Below are positions 1 to 12,777 of a stretch of DNA of 64,000 nt, piece after piece; position 1 is the stretch's first letter; each line of letters begins with the position of its first letter. This DNA is from Thermothielavioides terrestris NRRL 8126 (Eukaryota > Ascomycota > Sordariomycetes > Sordariales > Chaetomiaceae), in assembly GCF_000226115.1 (NCBI RefSeq), contig NC_016458.1, positions 3,444,001-3,508,000 on the forward strand, given 5' to 3'. Both the position numbers and the translations under genes were made by a program. The notes beneath the pieces are model-generated. The model worked only from the letters and a program-made list of their open reading frames with translations, was not told the DNA's origin and searched no databases.

Positions 1-332
1 AATGTTGGGCTGATCTGAGGCGCAGATTGGCACGCACCGTATCATTCCCATCTACAACACGGTGCGACACTCTATTTGTCATCGACCAACAATTTGGACG
101 AGCATCCCGTCCGTCCTGTGTACGCAATACCGTCATCCACGGAAGGAAACACTACCTGAATTACCAAAGAGGTAATCTGTGTCCTTGTCGCCAAGGCTTG
201 TTTGTTTGCTGGCCTCAAACTCTGCGGGCGCGGGGGCGACAATAACAACACCCGACCATCACCGGCAACGCCTTCCTGCGATAGTACGACGAAGGCAACC
301 TGTGACGAGCCTTCTCAACGAGGCAGCTCCCG

Positions 333-1156
333 ATGGCGGCCACTGCCTCAACAGCTACTCCCACGCCCCTTCCCCACTTCACAGAACGCGAGGCCAGTGT
401 TTTGGCCCTGTACGATCGATTACGCCAACTTCAACTTGAGCTTGCTCTCCTTACATCACAGCGGAGTCATGGTGTAATAGGTCGGCTTCTCCACAACCCT
501 TGGGCTCCCGGCGCGGGGAGATGGTACTAACGGCCCCGCCAGAAACAAGCGCTTCCCGACGTGCTGAGAATGACTTGGCCGTTGACGAGGCACGACTGTT
601 GGAGGCAAGAGCCACGTTAGATCTGCGCGACAGCGTCGTAGAAAACGTGGTGACGCTCCAGCCGATCTTGAACGCGGTCCATCATGCGACCCATGCCTCC
701 CCTCTTGAACGGTACATAGAGACCCCGCCCTCACCGCTGGCTGCCCAAGCAAGGCATGCCGAAAGCTGACAGTCCGAGACGTGAAGGGATCTGTTGCCCT
801 ATACCGAGCAACGGGATGCAACCGCAACCAAGGTGGCGTCGTTGTGCGCGGATTTAGACTCAGCTTGGGGCCGCCTTGCGGAGCTTGAAACCGAGAGTCT
901 CCGTGCCACTCAGCGGAACATGGAGCTGGCTTCGGAAGTACTACGGTTGGCAGCAGGAACGAATGATAAGACACCAAGCCAGTTGGAAGGTGGGCGGCTC
1001 GAGATGGAGCTTGCTGGTCACGAAGCAGAGATGAAGTCCAACCGCCGAAGATGGAGGATTATGAAGGGGGCAGCTAGTGCCATTGTAGCTGGCAGTGGGA
1101 TCGACTGGGTCCGGGACGAGCGCCTCAGAGATTTGGTACTTGACCTGCCAGATTGA
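333..1156 (+). CDS. CENP-H-like inner kinetochore protein
   Basis: Predicted 225-residue subunit of the constitutive centromere-associated network (CENP-H; Fta3/Mcm16 family), which links centromeric chromatin to the outer kinetochore. Three exons are inferred: 333-471, 543-711 and 787-1156. Intron 1 (472-542) has a TACTAAC branch point at 525-531 and ends CAG; intron 2 (712-786) runs GTACAT..AAG. Together they give one open frame. The N-terminal half is rich in Glu, Leu and Arg and should form coiled coil. The join at intron 2 reads SPLERDLLPYTEQRD, and the C-terminus has RRRWRIMKGAASAIVAGSGI followed by DWVRDERLRDLVLD, which I recognise as the conserved C-terminal block of fungal CENP-H. 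The start is the first ATG ahead of the HFTEREASVLALYDRL helix. The family call rests on remembered family pattern, not on a search. Confidence 0.8.
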
Positions 1157-3740
1157 CGGCGACCAAATTGGTACTCGCACCGGGTCCTAAAAAGCCCGTT
1201 TTCCAAGATCCAAACCATCCAGTGCCCGTATCATTGTAGGTTTGACGGCAGTCGCCATGTGCAAGGCACCTTTATTTATCTTACCGCAGAATCCAGCCAA
1301 CGCGCGACAAGGCCCCACCGTGTCGCGACCCCAACGCCATCGATCACGTGTTCGGTCGAGCTCCGAGACCAATTCCGTGATGAAATCCTTGTGTCGTTAA
1401 TAACAGCGCAAATGGCCAAGTCCAGCAATGCATTCATGATGAGCGGTTCTCCATTCAAAAGTGGATTGAGGGCGATTAAAGGGAAAGTCGCAATGCCGTG
1501 TTGCATAACTCCACAGGAGGCAGCCAGGGCTGTCGTTAAGAAGAACCTGTTACTATCGTCCTGTAGTTACCTTACTTGCGTAGCACACAGCACACAACGA
1601 GCAAGATGCGTGAACCCTTTGCGGCGAGGCGCCAAGGAATCTGATTGGCTGGCCAAGCGAAAGGGGGCCTGAAGGGTCGTGCACGCCCAGACTCTCCTCA
1701 AAGCTCCCGTTCGCATCCATTGGATGTATTCCGTACGGGGTCGCTTACCTTCCCGGCAAGCACAAGCCAGTTCCCAATACCAGCAGAAGCAAGGGCCACC
1801 TAGACATCCACGGATCTCAACAGGAAATGCCTGGACAGTCGTCCATCGCCAGCTCTCTTACCATCTCTGGAGCAACATCGTTAAATGGTGGAAAGAAATG
1901 GGGGAAAAGAGCAGAAGAAACAAGAAAGGAGAGAAACGTGGCACACCAATGCCGCTTAACAAGAACCCATCGCTTGCAAGATACTTGATTCACGGCCCTT
2001 AACACGCTGCAGGCCACTCGAGTAAGGTTCCAATTGGTATGATACACACCACTATGTGCAGAACGCACCAGGTACTTCCACTTGCATCTGTGTCAGCTAC
2101 TGTCCAGACCCGCGCCCGAGAGATCAACAAGGCATTAGCATCATCAGCAAACGCGAGAAGGTGTCCTGCCTATGGAAAGAGATTTCATGGAAGGTTTTCA
2201 GTCCCCCATACAACCTTGGGTACCTACCAGGTAGGTCGTTATGTCAGTGATGTATGCGCTTTGTTGTTGCTGGAGCAGGGTACCTTCATGTGCACCCCCC
2301 CTCGCGGGTGCTGACTGTACACTAGCCGAGAGCAAAGGTCATGCAGACAGGAACATGCCTTACTTATCGGAGTATGTCCGTTTCCGTCAATGGCTCACTT
2401 GTATTCCGTACAGGCGTCCAATGTGAGGTGCCTGTGCAGAGACGGGAGGGATGAGCGGGCGGTTCACCTTTTCAGGCGGGGCGTCCACACAAGGGCTCAA
2501 GTACATGGCATAACTGAAACCCAACTTGCCAAACATCAAGCCCAAATTCCATGACTACCTGACCTCCTGTATACTTCGCCAGTCTAAGGGAGGATAAGGC
2601 ATCATGAACCAGATAGGCGTCTCGGAGATGAAAGCTGCGGGGCGTCAAGCTCCCCTCGGTATGAGACGGTCATCATCTTGAAAAGGTGAACCGTCGTTGT
2701 ACCTGGTACATCGGCTCACGGGCTTGCTTTGCAAGCTTGCAGGTGCACTGTACCTTTGACTGGTCCGTGCGAAGCCGACTAGAGTGGGAGTGGAAGTGGT
2801 GCCCTCGCCCCCTTCCCCCCCCTTGCCCAAAATTTGCGGCCAAAAAATCAGCCCGTGCAGCAGCAGCCTTTTTGTTATGCGCCAGGAAGGAGACTTCCCA
2901 CCCAACCCCTCCTTCAATCAGCCGCCCATAGTAAAATACGAGCAACGGCGTCCCCCCCTCCCCTCTCAGAATCTCCCTCCTCTTCTCCCATACAAACCGC
3001 ACCCACGCAGTACGCACAACACCTTACGCTGTACTTGACCTCCACACAACGCGACCCAGTGAGTACTTCTTTTCTCTGCAAATTCAAGCACACGTCCAAG
3101 TACCTGCCAATCCGGTCTTGATTGGATTTGCACTCTCGCACCGGGGGCACGAGTCTCCGCCAGCTGTCTGTGCTTCATGCTCCCTCCGCTTCCGTCACTA
3201 TTCAGAGCTGGAACTCTGCTGTCCTTGCCTGCTCTCCACTTGAAGCTTGCCTCGCGAAGCACCTCACATCCCTCCTCACCCTCGAGCTCCGCCCTCACGC
3301 CGACTCGCTCCGATATCAAAACAATCACTGCTACGGCCGCTAACTGTCACGAAGCTCAACAGCACTGCACCAAAAATCATTTCAGCAGCCCAATCTCATT
3401 CAGAGTATGTACCATGTTCGCTTTTTGGAGCATTGGGCGCTTGCAAGCAGCATTTTGCACCCCGCCGGCGCGTGCATTCTTGTTTGTGACTTGGTAGCGC
3501 CAAGCTGGATGCGACGCGCCGGCGCAGTTGGGTCGCGCCCGGCGATCAGCCGCCCCTCTTGTGTTTTAGCCAACGTTGGGGGTTCGAGGCAGAGCAGCGC
3601 GCGTCGCCGCGCTGTCGCGCTATCGCGCTGTTTCGCTGCGCAACCCTCCTTGCATCACCATCCCATTGGCCTTCAGTCCCTGCAGCTTCGTTCTCCCCAC
3701 ACAGTCGCTAATTGTCGCAGTCTCCTAGGAGTCTGTCACC
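1157..3740. other. intergenic, no supported gene
   Basis: No convincing gene on either strand in these 2.6 kb: open frames are short and mutually overlapping, have no recognisable motif, and cannot be joined by plausible introns. From about 2,790 to 3,300 the plus strand is strongly pyrimidine-rich (runs of C and CT), and 3,590-3,640 holds a GC-rich stretch with repeated CGCGCTGT-like units. Both are plausible promoter or 5' leader sequence for the HMG-box gene that starts at 3,741. Confidence 0.6.
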
Positions 3741-4181
3741 ATGCCTAAGGCGGCTAAGGGCAAGTCCGGCAAGGTTGAGAAGCGGCGGGGCAAGAAGGGT
3801 AAGTGCCTTGTGCCCACGAAACACAGGGTTGACTGCGCCGGGCCAGCTGCTTACCAGTTGTCCCAGACCCCAACGCTCCCAAGAGAGGTCTCTCGGCGTA
3901 CATGTTCTTCGCCAACGAACAGCGCGAAAATGTGCGCGAGGAGAACCCTGGCGTCTCGTTTGGCCAGGTCGGCAAGATCCTCGGTGAGCGGTGGAAGGCC
4001 CTGAGCGATAAGCAGCGGGCCCCGTACGAAGCGAAGGCTGCGGCCGACAAGAAACGGTATGAGGATGAGAAGCAGGCGTACAATGTAAGCTACACACCAT
4101 CCTGCTCCCTGTTGTAACATTCGGCATCTCATGGTTGACTCGCAGGCCCAAGCCGACGGCGACGAGGAGGAATCCTCCTAG
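3741..4181 (+). CDS. nhp6: Nhp6-type HMG-box non-histone chromatin protein
   Basis: A 103-residue HMG-box protein that binds and bends DNA without sequence specificity in nucleosome remodelling and transcription (Nhp6/HMGB family, nucleus). Exons are 3741-3798, 3867-4084 and 4146-4181. Intron 1 begins GTAAGT and ends CCCAG; intron 2 begins GTAAGC and ends CGCAG. The product has a short Lys-rich basic arm (residues 1-20), then one HMG box starting [19 protein letters not shown] and containing [20 protein letters not shown], then a short acidic tail (DGDEEESS). Single box, basic N-terminal arm and length near 100 residues are the Nhp6 pattern rather than multi-box HMGB. A long CT-rich stretch upstream suits a strongly expressed gene. 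It lies 2.6 kb after the CENP-H-like gene with no operon-like link. Confidence 0.95.
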
Positions 4182-5947
4182 TCGCATCGCCTCCTTCCCC
4201 GATTCATTGCGCTAGGGCAGGCCGCTCTTTTGAGCTGGTAGTTACCCATTCACGCCCGGCAATGCCATCAATACAGGCCTTTTCTTTTATCCTTGTATCT
4301 TTTGGGATGGACGGTGTTGCTTGGGGCACGGCAATGGGCTTTTCGTGCTTATTCTCTTTCGTTTTATTTTCGGGCATGGTTTGCGTGTGGTTTGCTATGA
4401 TCTTAGGACACTGGACGGCAGGATTTGCTGTGGCATGGGTGATGACGACTCCATTCCAGCAAGAGGATTCAGCGCTGGACCCACGATGTGTACAACAGAG
4501 ACCCTCTTCTTGGTACCCTGGCGCATCAAGATTCGCGGCAACTGTGACGCATGTGTAATGGTGAGTCGGCGACCTAGGTACACTTTCCGTGCTACCGAGC
4601 TCTCCGCGCCTTGTGGGAGACCCGGTGACGGACAATGCACCGCTGGTTCAACCGAACTTGGCAGGGCAAAGGTGCTGCTTGATATGGGTGGGCTATAGCC
4701 CGTATGTATGTTTTGGCCAAAGTCGGCGTTCGGTCGCCTGCGCGGGTTTGTTTGTTCACGCGCTTCACCAGCTTGTGGGTAGGTAGCCTCGATGGAATTG
4801 CGCCATTCTGCAGCATCTCTCTATATGCTCTGTTCCTTCCTCCGTATGTTAAATGTTATCGTGTATGTCTTCCGAACCCCTTCCCCTGCTGCCCCTCCCA
4901 GCAACTGCCTTGGCTCTTGTACCTCCGTAACCAACGTTGACTCCTACTTCGCTGTTGCTGCCGATTGGCCTCTGACCAGGGGTTCCCACCCCCTCTTCTT
5001 CCCATCGCACTGTCGTTCGTTCTGTCCACCTACCTAAGTTGGTTCTTTGAGTTGTTTCTCTCCTTTTCCCCACATCGAGATGGCCTCTGACGATTGCACG
5101 TCTTTGCCATGCGCCGAGAATGATGGCAGCAGGAAGTCTGGATGCTCTATCCGCACTGTCGTCCTTGGTCTGCAGGCAAAACGGGGCACTGCGAGGGTGC
5201 AGGTGCAGGGCCTATCACCTTATGCACTTTGTCACTCAAGCGGCCCCGTCGTGCTCGGATTCGCTCACGAGCCCAAGTGACACCCGTCCTAATGCACGGA
5301 GTGCACGGGTTGGGCCCTGTCTGCAGAGACAATCGCGCTGGCTTCGTGGCAGTCTCTGACTCCCTGGCTGCCACCCCGAGGTTGCTTGTGTAGCTGCACC
5401 TTCCATTCGGCATTTTAACTCCAAAACACTCCACACATCCCGCGGCTGAGTCTCGCGATGGCCCTCCCGTTGTTGAGTGCGAACAAGGAGGCTCTGCATA
5501 CTCAAGCTTCTCAGGGCGCTTCTTGCGATTTCCAAACCAACCTACATCTACCTCCTTGCTGACGGACGGTTGACGGCACTGTGAAAGCGAGGACCGCACC
5601 TCCAAGCTCTCTGCTCTCTGTTGGGGGAGTCTGCTCGCGTCGCTTAGAGGGAGGAGACGCTGGCGGCGTTCAACATTGGGATGGTTGAACAGAGCCTTGG
5701 TCGACGCCTGTGTTCGAGACCCGACATCACCCTCCTTCGGCCGCGCAAGGGTAACCCACCAACCTTTTTCGACTGCCGGCAACCCACAGCACATCTATCG
5801 GCGACGCCGGCCAGAAACCGCACAGCATGGTTTTGACCTTCGCGAAGGGCCGGCGGCAGCATTGAGACTGTTATCCCCGACGGCCGGACCGAACATTGCA
5901 GCTGCTCCTGAACGAACCCTCGCCTTGGCGAGCGGCGAGCAGCGAGA
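4182..5947. other. intergenic, no supported gene
   Basis: About 1.8 kb between the HMG-box gene and the next gene. The T-rich stretch 4,260-4,400 probably includes the 3' untranslated region of nhp6. Open frames on both strands up to about 215 codons lack motifs, overlap each other and look like chance frames in GC-rich DNA. CT-rich sequence around 4,850-5,070 could be promoter sequence of the gene at 5,948. Confidence 0.55.
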
Positions 5948-8148
5948 ATGGAACCACCCGGCGTCCCCTGCATCCCAGTCGAGACGAACCTCCTTCTTGG
6001 CTGCTGCCGCGAAGCAGACCGGGCCGACATCGTCGCCAGTGGCCTGGATCAGCTGCGAGCAGCACTCCCGGAGTCCTTCCACAGCCACCTCATCGCTCTG
6101 GCAGAAGAGATACGGGCGTCAACCCGGCTCTTGCGAGGCCTTGCTGACCGCTCACAGGTGCACGTCGGACGCGTTCCTCTTCTAGCCAACTACCTGGATG
6201 TCTTGCTGCCCTGTCTGTCCCGGACTCTGAATGACATCACGGCCCACTATGAGGATAAGACCCTGTCCAGAGAGACAAGATGGCGCAAGATGTACAACAA
6301 GATGACCGAGGAAGCCGGCGGTCTCCCATTGCCTCAACGCTTCGTGCTGTATAACCACTTCCTGTGCCTGCTGAAGCAGCTTCTCACCAGGTACCTTCCC
6401 CTTTCTCGCCTCATTTCATCCAACGCGAAAGCACCTTCTCACCGCCGCTTTAGATCGCCGAGCTTTGATCTCAACACGCTTGAGATTCTACGTGCGCGGA
6501 TCGTCGAGCTGCGTGAGCAGAGAGGAATTCGTGCGTAATCTACGCCCCGACACCTGCCCCCGCTCCTTCGGGTTCCTTTCCTATCATGTCTCCTCAATTC
6601 CTTATGTCGATGCTTGTTCCTGGCCGCTGAGAGGCAAATTTACGTACTGATATGCATCACAGCGCCGCCCCCGACGCGAATTGGCACTTCTTTGGCTCGT
6701 CAAGATTTAACGTCCCTGGCAGTCAGCCAAGACCGCGTTTGTCCCTCCTGACTTCGCGCTTGTAGCTCCCAGTGCGCCCTCTAACCTCGTGGCAGAACTC
6801 GCATTGGGCAGAGCAGATATTTTCTCTGCCACTCCCATCTCGAACGGCATTGAAACATTTGAGACTGTGAGTTGCAGTTGGCCTGCAACCTAACTGTCGA
6901 CAAGCCACATTCTCACCGGCGTCGCCTCTACTCTAGGTCCAAGTCATTCGGGCCGTTTTATCCCTGGGGCCACCTAACCATCCCACAGGACTCGAAAGTC
7001 CTTTTCAGGCGGTAAGTTCTGTCCAGATTTTTTCAGGCTCGGCGCCGTCTCCTTCTCAGCGATCTGTATCCTCAATGCGCGGAGACCTATGCCACAGTGT
7101 CTGATGACTCGGTGCAACAGGCCGTTTGACAATGACACGATCTCCATCGTAGTCTTCCTGAGCTCCTTCGACCAGTGCCCCTACTTCTTGATGAGGACCA
7201 TGCAGGGCAACACTCCATGGTACTCCATGTTCGGTGCTCATGAGCTCTGCATCGAACGCGAAGGGAGCGCGCTGCAGCTGAAGAGGTGGAGCCGTTCTGA
7301 GCAGTGTAGCAAACTCTGGGCAGCCTTGTACTTCCTCACATGGGAAGGTGGGTTGGGGAATTGGACCCAGAAGTGGTTTGATCTGCAGCCAGCTCACAGT
7401 TCACAGAGATGGTCCTATTCTATTGCACCTTTGTCGCTTTGAAGGCCCGGAACCTGTTGACGGTCCAGGTCCACCCAAGCGAGTTCTCGCTACACCGAGA
7501 GAAGCGGCTGTTCCAGGCGTGAGTGCCCATACGCTTCCACGTCTCCATCCCTTGCAGTGCGCCCCAGCCTCTCCAGCGCGCATGAAACTGATATGGATGA
7601 CTGGTCCAGGCAAATCATCGACGACGGCTTCAAGCACTCTTTGATCGTCTACGAGGACATACAGACCAAAGGCTTGCGCCTGCATGCCGCGGTGTGGGAA
7701 GGCGAGTTGAGACGATGTCCCGTTTGGACCGCGTTTGGTAGGTAGCTTGGCCCCTTGCGGTTTGAACCCGTGCTAATGTCACCAGTCACCCACCAATCTC
7801 AGTCCCCAACGTGGCTCAGTCGGCGCTCGCGACGCCGTGTCTGGCTCAAGGATGTCCAGCTTTATGTGTTCTGCAACACATACCACCAGGAGAACATGCG
7901 CCAGAACAAATCCGGCGCTTTCGAGATTCTTTTCGACAAGGAGGAAGGTAAGTAAGCACTGGTCCTTGTCCAAGCGTCGGACGGATCTGCCGTGCGCCTT
8001 ACTGCAATCATCCTCAAGCCTATGCTACGGGCTGCCATGATTACTGACCCTCCATTGGGCGACAGCGGCCAAGCGCTTCAAGGAGCTCTTTGCTGTCAGG
8101 TCGGCCGCCTCAGAGACTTCGGGGACTGAGTCTATGGCGAGACCCTGA
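5948..8148 (+). CDS. intron-rich protein of unknown function
   Basis: I assign no function. The model has exons 5948-6390, 6454-6530, 6766-6866, 6937-7011, 7098-7347, 7407-7518, 7568-7737, 7786-7947 and 8066-8148, giving 490 residues with all phases consistent. An extra 36-nt exon at 6663-6698 (502 residues) also fits, so 6531-6765 is the uncertain part. The N-terminal third is helical, with ETRWRKMYNKMTEEAGG and LPQRFVLYNHFLCLLKQLL. The middle has FDNDTISIVVFLSSFDQCPY and QLKRWSRSEQCSKLWAALYF. The C-terminal part (LRLHAAVWEGELRRCPVWTAF, WLKDVQLYVFCNTYHQENMR, AAKRFKELF) alternates strand and helix in a way that recalls a PH-like fold. That fold call is inference. The pattern resembles uncharacterised proteins common in Pezizomycotina. 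The start is the first ATG of the frame. Confidence 0.75.
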
Positions 8149-8925
8149 AGAACCAACACACCTTATACCGGGCATCAAGTCCCAACCATCCGTCGCCCAA
8201 CGGATTCTCCCTTTGCAGGCACTGCCATGGCGGGTCGATGCGGCTCGGCTGCTGCTTGTACCTGAGATTGGTTGGAAAGGGGGCCGGGAGCACAGCAGAA
8301 TGTGACAACATTTCGGAATTGCAGTTCGCCAGCCTTGCGCTCCTACACATGGTCCTTGTCAAGCGTGAGCTGCATGGGCCTCAAGTGTGCACTTTGTGTT
8401 AAGGTAGTTGATGACATGATGGAGGGTGTTCAGCTTGGCTGGGATAGCGGGTGCCAGTGGGGTTTCGCTCATGATTCATCTAATACTGCGGTTTGTCTAC
8501 GATGGTAAACTGAACAGTTTGGTTAGCTACACAGCTACAGGGGACTAACTTATTAATATGCTATTAATACAATCAATTCAATTATTTGAGATATACCGTA
8601 GGTAAGATAGGTTGCCAGCTTCTGGCGAGGCTGAGCGTTGAATACCTGATGGAGTGGTTTGCGGGGCCACAGCAACCAGTGGACTACGTGGAAGTCCAGA
8701 GTCCAGTAGAAGCTCAGATCCTGGTTTCGTTAAGTAAAGGTAAATACGTTCGAACGTCTGCAGGTTGAGCTGTCCCCTCACCCCACCAACCCACCCCGCC
8801 TGGAGCAACTCCGCCCTGGACTTCTTCACTTCCTGCAGCGAACCACCACCGTTTGCAAGACTTTGTGCTCTGCAACAAGCTTGCCTGGAACAGAAACCTA
8901 ACTCCAACTGACCGACTAATACAAG
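8149..8925. other. intergenic, no supported gene
   Basis: Roughly 780 bp containing the 3' end of the preceding gene and the promoter of the phosphoglucomutase gene. Open frames are under 145 codons and motif-free. The stretch 8,520-8,600 is locally AT-rich. The last 100 bp before the ATG are CA/CT-rich, typical of a fungal 5' leader. Confidence 0.5.
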
Positions 8926-10954
<2,029 letters not shown>

Positions 10955-11112
10955 TGGGCACCGGTCTGCGAGCAGGAGCGACCCGCGGGCAAAGGGATGC
11001 GATTGCGGGCCACGCAAGGATAGATGACAAAAGCCTCTTCCATTCTCAATTGTCACCACAATTCCCAAGGGCGGTATCGAGCCGGTATCAAGCCGGCAAA
11101 GTGACCATGTGC

Positions 11113-12098
11113 TTAGGGCTCACCCGCTTTGAAGATTGCCGTCCTGTAATACCTGGCCTCCTTAATGCTTTCGATGATGTCCTGCTTAGCCTGGTGAAGA
11201 CCTTTTTTACGGGGAGCTGCTGCGGCAACTTCCGGCCTGTTCTTCCAAATCAGTGTCTCGTTCGATCTGGAGAGACGACGAGATCCCGCCGCCGCCAGGT
11301 GGTGCACCAAGTGCAACTGCATCCACGCTGCGACCATGGACTGGGACGAGGGACAATGATCCACCGGGCGTTTCACGTACCGCCACCTTCGTGCGGCTTC
11401 CTTGAGGCTGCTGACGTCCAGGATCCGGTAATGCAAGTGGTCGAGAACCTTGCTGTATGGCGGCTTCCGAAGAAAAGCCCTGTCGGCGTGTACGCTGTTC
11501 CCGGCCAGCAGCGCGGACCCTCTCTCAGGGACGTACTTTTGAATGTAGGCGAGGAGCCCGTCAGCCGCCTGCTCAGGTGTCACCGTCGACTCGATGACGG
11601 CTGCAGTAAGACCGCTCTCGCCATCTACATTCGGTTGGGGTGTGTTAGTCGGCTTCTTCTGCTGGAGAGCAATGGAAGAAGGTATGTACAACGGCGGTAT
11701 TGGTGGCCAGAAGGCGCACAATACTCGGCCGCGTAGCTCCAGGCTCGTCGCTAGGTGGGTTTGCCCGAAGGAAGCAGACGTACGAACGCGGGTACACCAT
11801 TCATCCATCATTTCCATGCGCTCTCTCGTCTGGTGGACAACAACGCCCCAGCCGGCTTCGTCGAGCAGCTCGAGCTGCCCATCAGTGATGAGGCAATAGA
11901 TCTCGATAATGGCATCCGTATCTGGGTCGAGCCCCGTCATCTAATGTAGGTACCTAGCTATTCAGTACTAAGAAATGCATCACAAGAAGGATATACCCAA
12001 TATGAACAGTGTCACAACAGTACCTCGCAATCGATCCAAACCAGGGCATCTTGTCGTCGAGGAGGCCTCGGCTCCAGGGCACGGCTGTTGTCAGACAT
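11113..12098 (-). CDS. REX2: oligoribonuclease (DEDDh 3'-5' exonuclease)
   Basis: A 199-residue exonuclease that degrades very short RNA (and DNA) oligonucleotides, Orn/Rex2/REXO2 family, in fungi usually mitochondrial or cytosolic. On the minus strand the exons are 12098-12024, 11940-11784, 11624-11381 and 11236-11113; phases agree and the total is 600 nt. Motifs in order: Exo I WIDCEMTGLD (spans the first intron), Exo II NSVHADRAFL, and Exo III with YRILDVSSLKE and RKKGLHQAKQD, so the D-E-D-D and catalytic His are all present. The conserved run RYYRTAIFKAGE closes the protein. The start at 12098 is the first in-frame ATG ahead of Exo I; it leaves only about 20 residues before the domain, Arg-rich (RPPRRQ), which could be a weak mitochondrial leader. 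An alternative upstream start cannot be excluded. Confidence 0.93.
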
Positions 12099-12777
12099 GC
12101 GCGCGGTGGATGTGCAACGGGATGTGTTGTGTGCTGTTCCGTCAGGCTGTCAACACAGACCGGCCATGTAGCCCAGGTATCACCTACTGTGTAGAAGCAC
12201 GGCAGCAAACAACAACACAAACCTGGGTGGATATTGGATCCCTTGAGGTTGGTGGTGATGGACTGGGTGTGTTTCGTGCACAGTGTTAGGCAAGCACAGT
12301 ACTCAATCGTGCATCAACACAGTGAGCCTCTGCTGAATGGTCCCACCAGCGCCAGTTTCGAAGCTGCACCAGCCCCAACTAACCATCGGAGGTACTGTAT
12401 TCTGTCGTCCACGGGTGTAATCCGCCCCGTACCTCCTTGCTAGGTGCCGATGGTGCTAGCTGATGGCTCGTGTGACCCGCCCCGCAACAGGTTACCCCAA
12501 TCAGGACTGCATGCAGTGCGATCCAGCCAGCAACTTGTCAGGGTTGTTCGGGCGGCTTTGCTGAGTGTTCGGTCCTAGGTGGCCCTGGGCAGTCACCAAC
12601 AAGGGGACCCCGCTCCCAGGCTATCTCAGGAACCTGTCCGGCCTCCCGACGTGATCCGCCCTTTGCTCGCTATCGTCTTCCTTAGTCGCTGTCTACCGTG
12701 TGCGCTGAACCCGTTAGCAAACAAGCAGAGAGGAGCTCACCGCCGGCATCGGCCGCTCACGAGTGTATACATGCACC
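12099..12777. promoter_or_regulatory. divergent intergenic region
   Basis: About 680 bp between the divergently transcribed oligoribonuclease (minus) and oxidoreductase (plus) genes, so it must hold both promoters. No gene or clear motif seen; no TATA-like element can be singled out. Confidence 0.5.

Noticed and set aside
1259..1672. 137-codon open frame between the CENP-H-like and HMG-box genes
   Set aside because: No motif, odd composition, overlaps equally long frames on the other strand, and no plausible introns link it to anything.
3708..4187. 159-codon minus-strand frame opposite the HMG-box gene
   Set aside because: It is the antisense shadow of nhp6, whose exons and domain are clear.
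5147..5794. 215-codon minus-strand frame upstream of the unknown gene
   Set aside because: Low-complexity Arg/Pro/Ser composition typical of chance frames in GC-rich DNA; no conserved motif.
11594..11899. Plus-strand frames of about 100 codons across the oligoribonuclease gene
   Set aside because: They lie over an intron and exons of the minus-strand gene and have no homology-like features.
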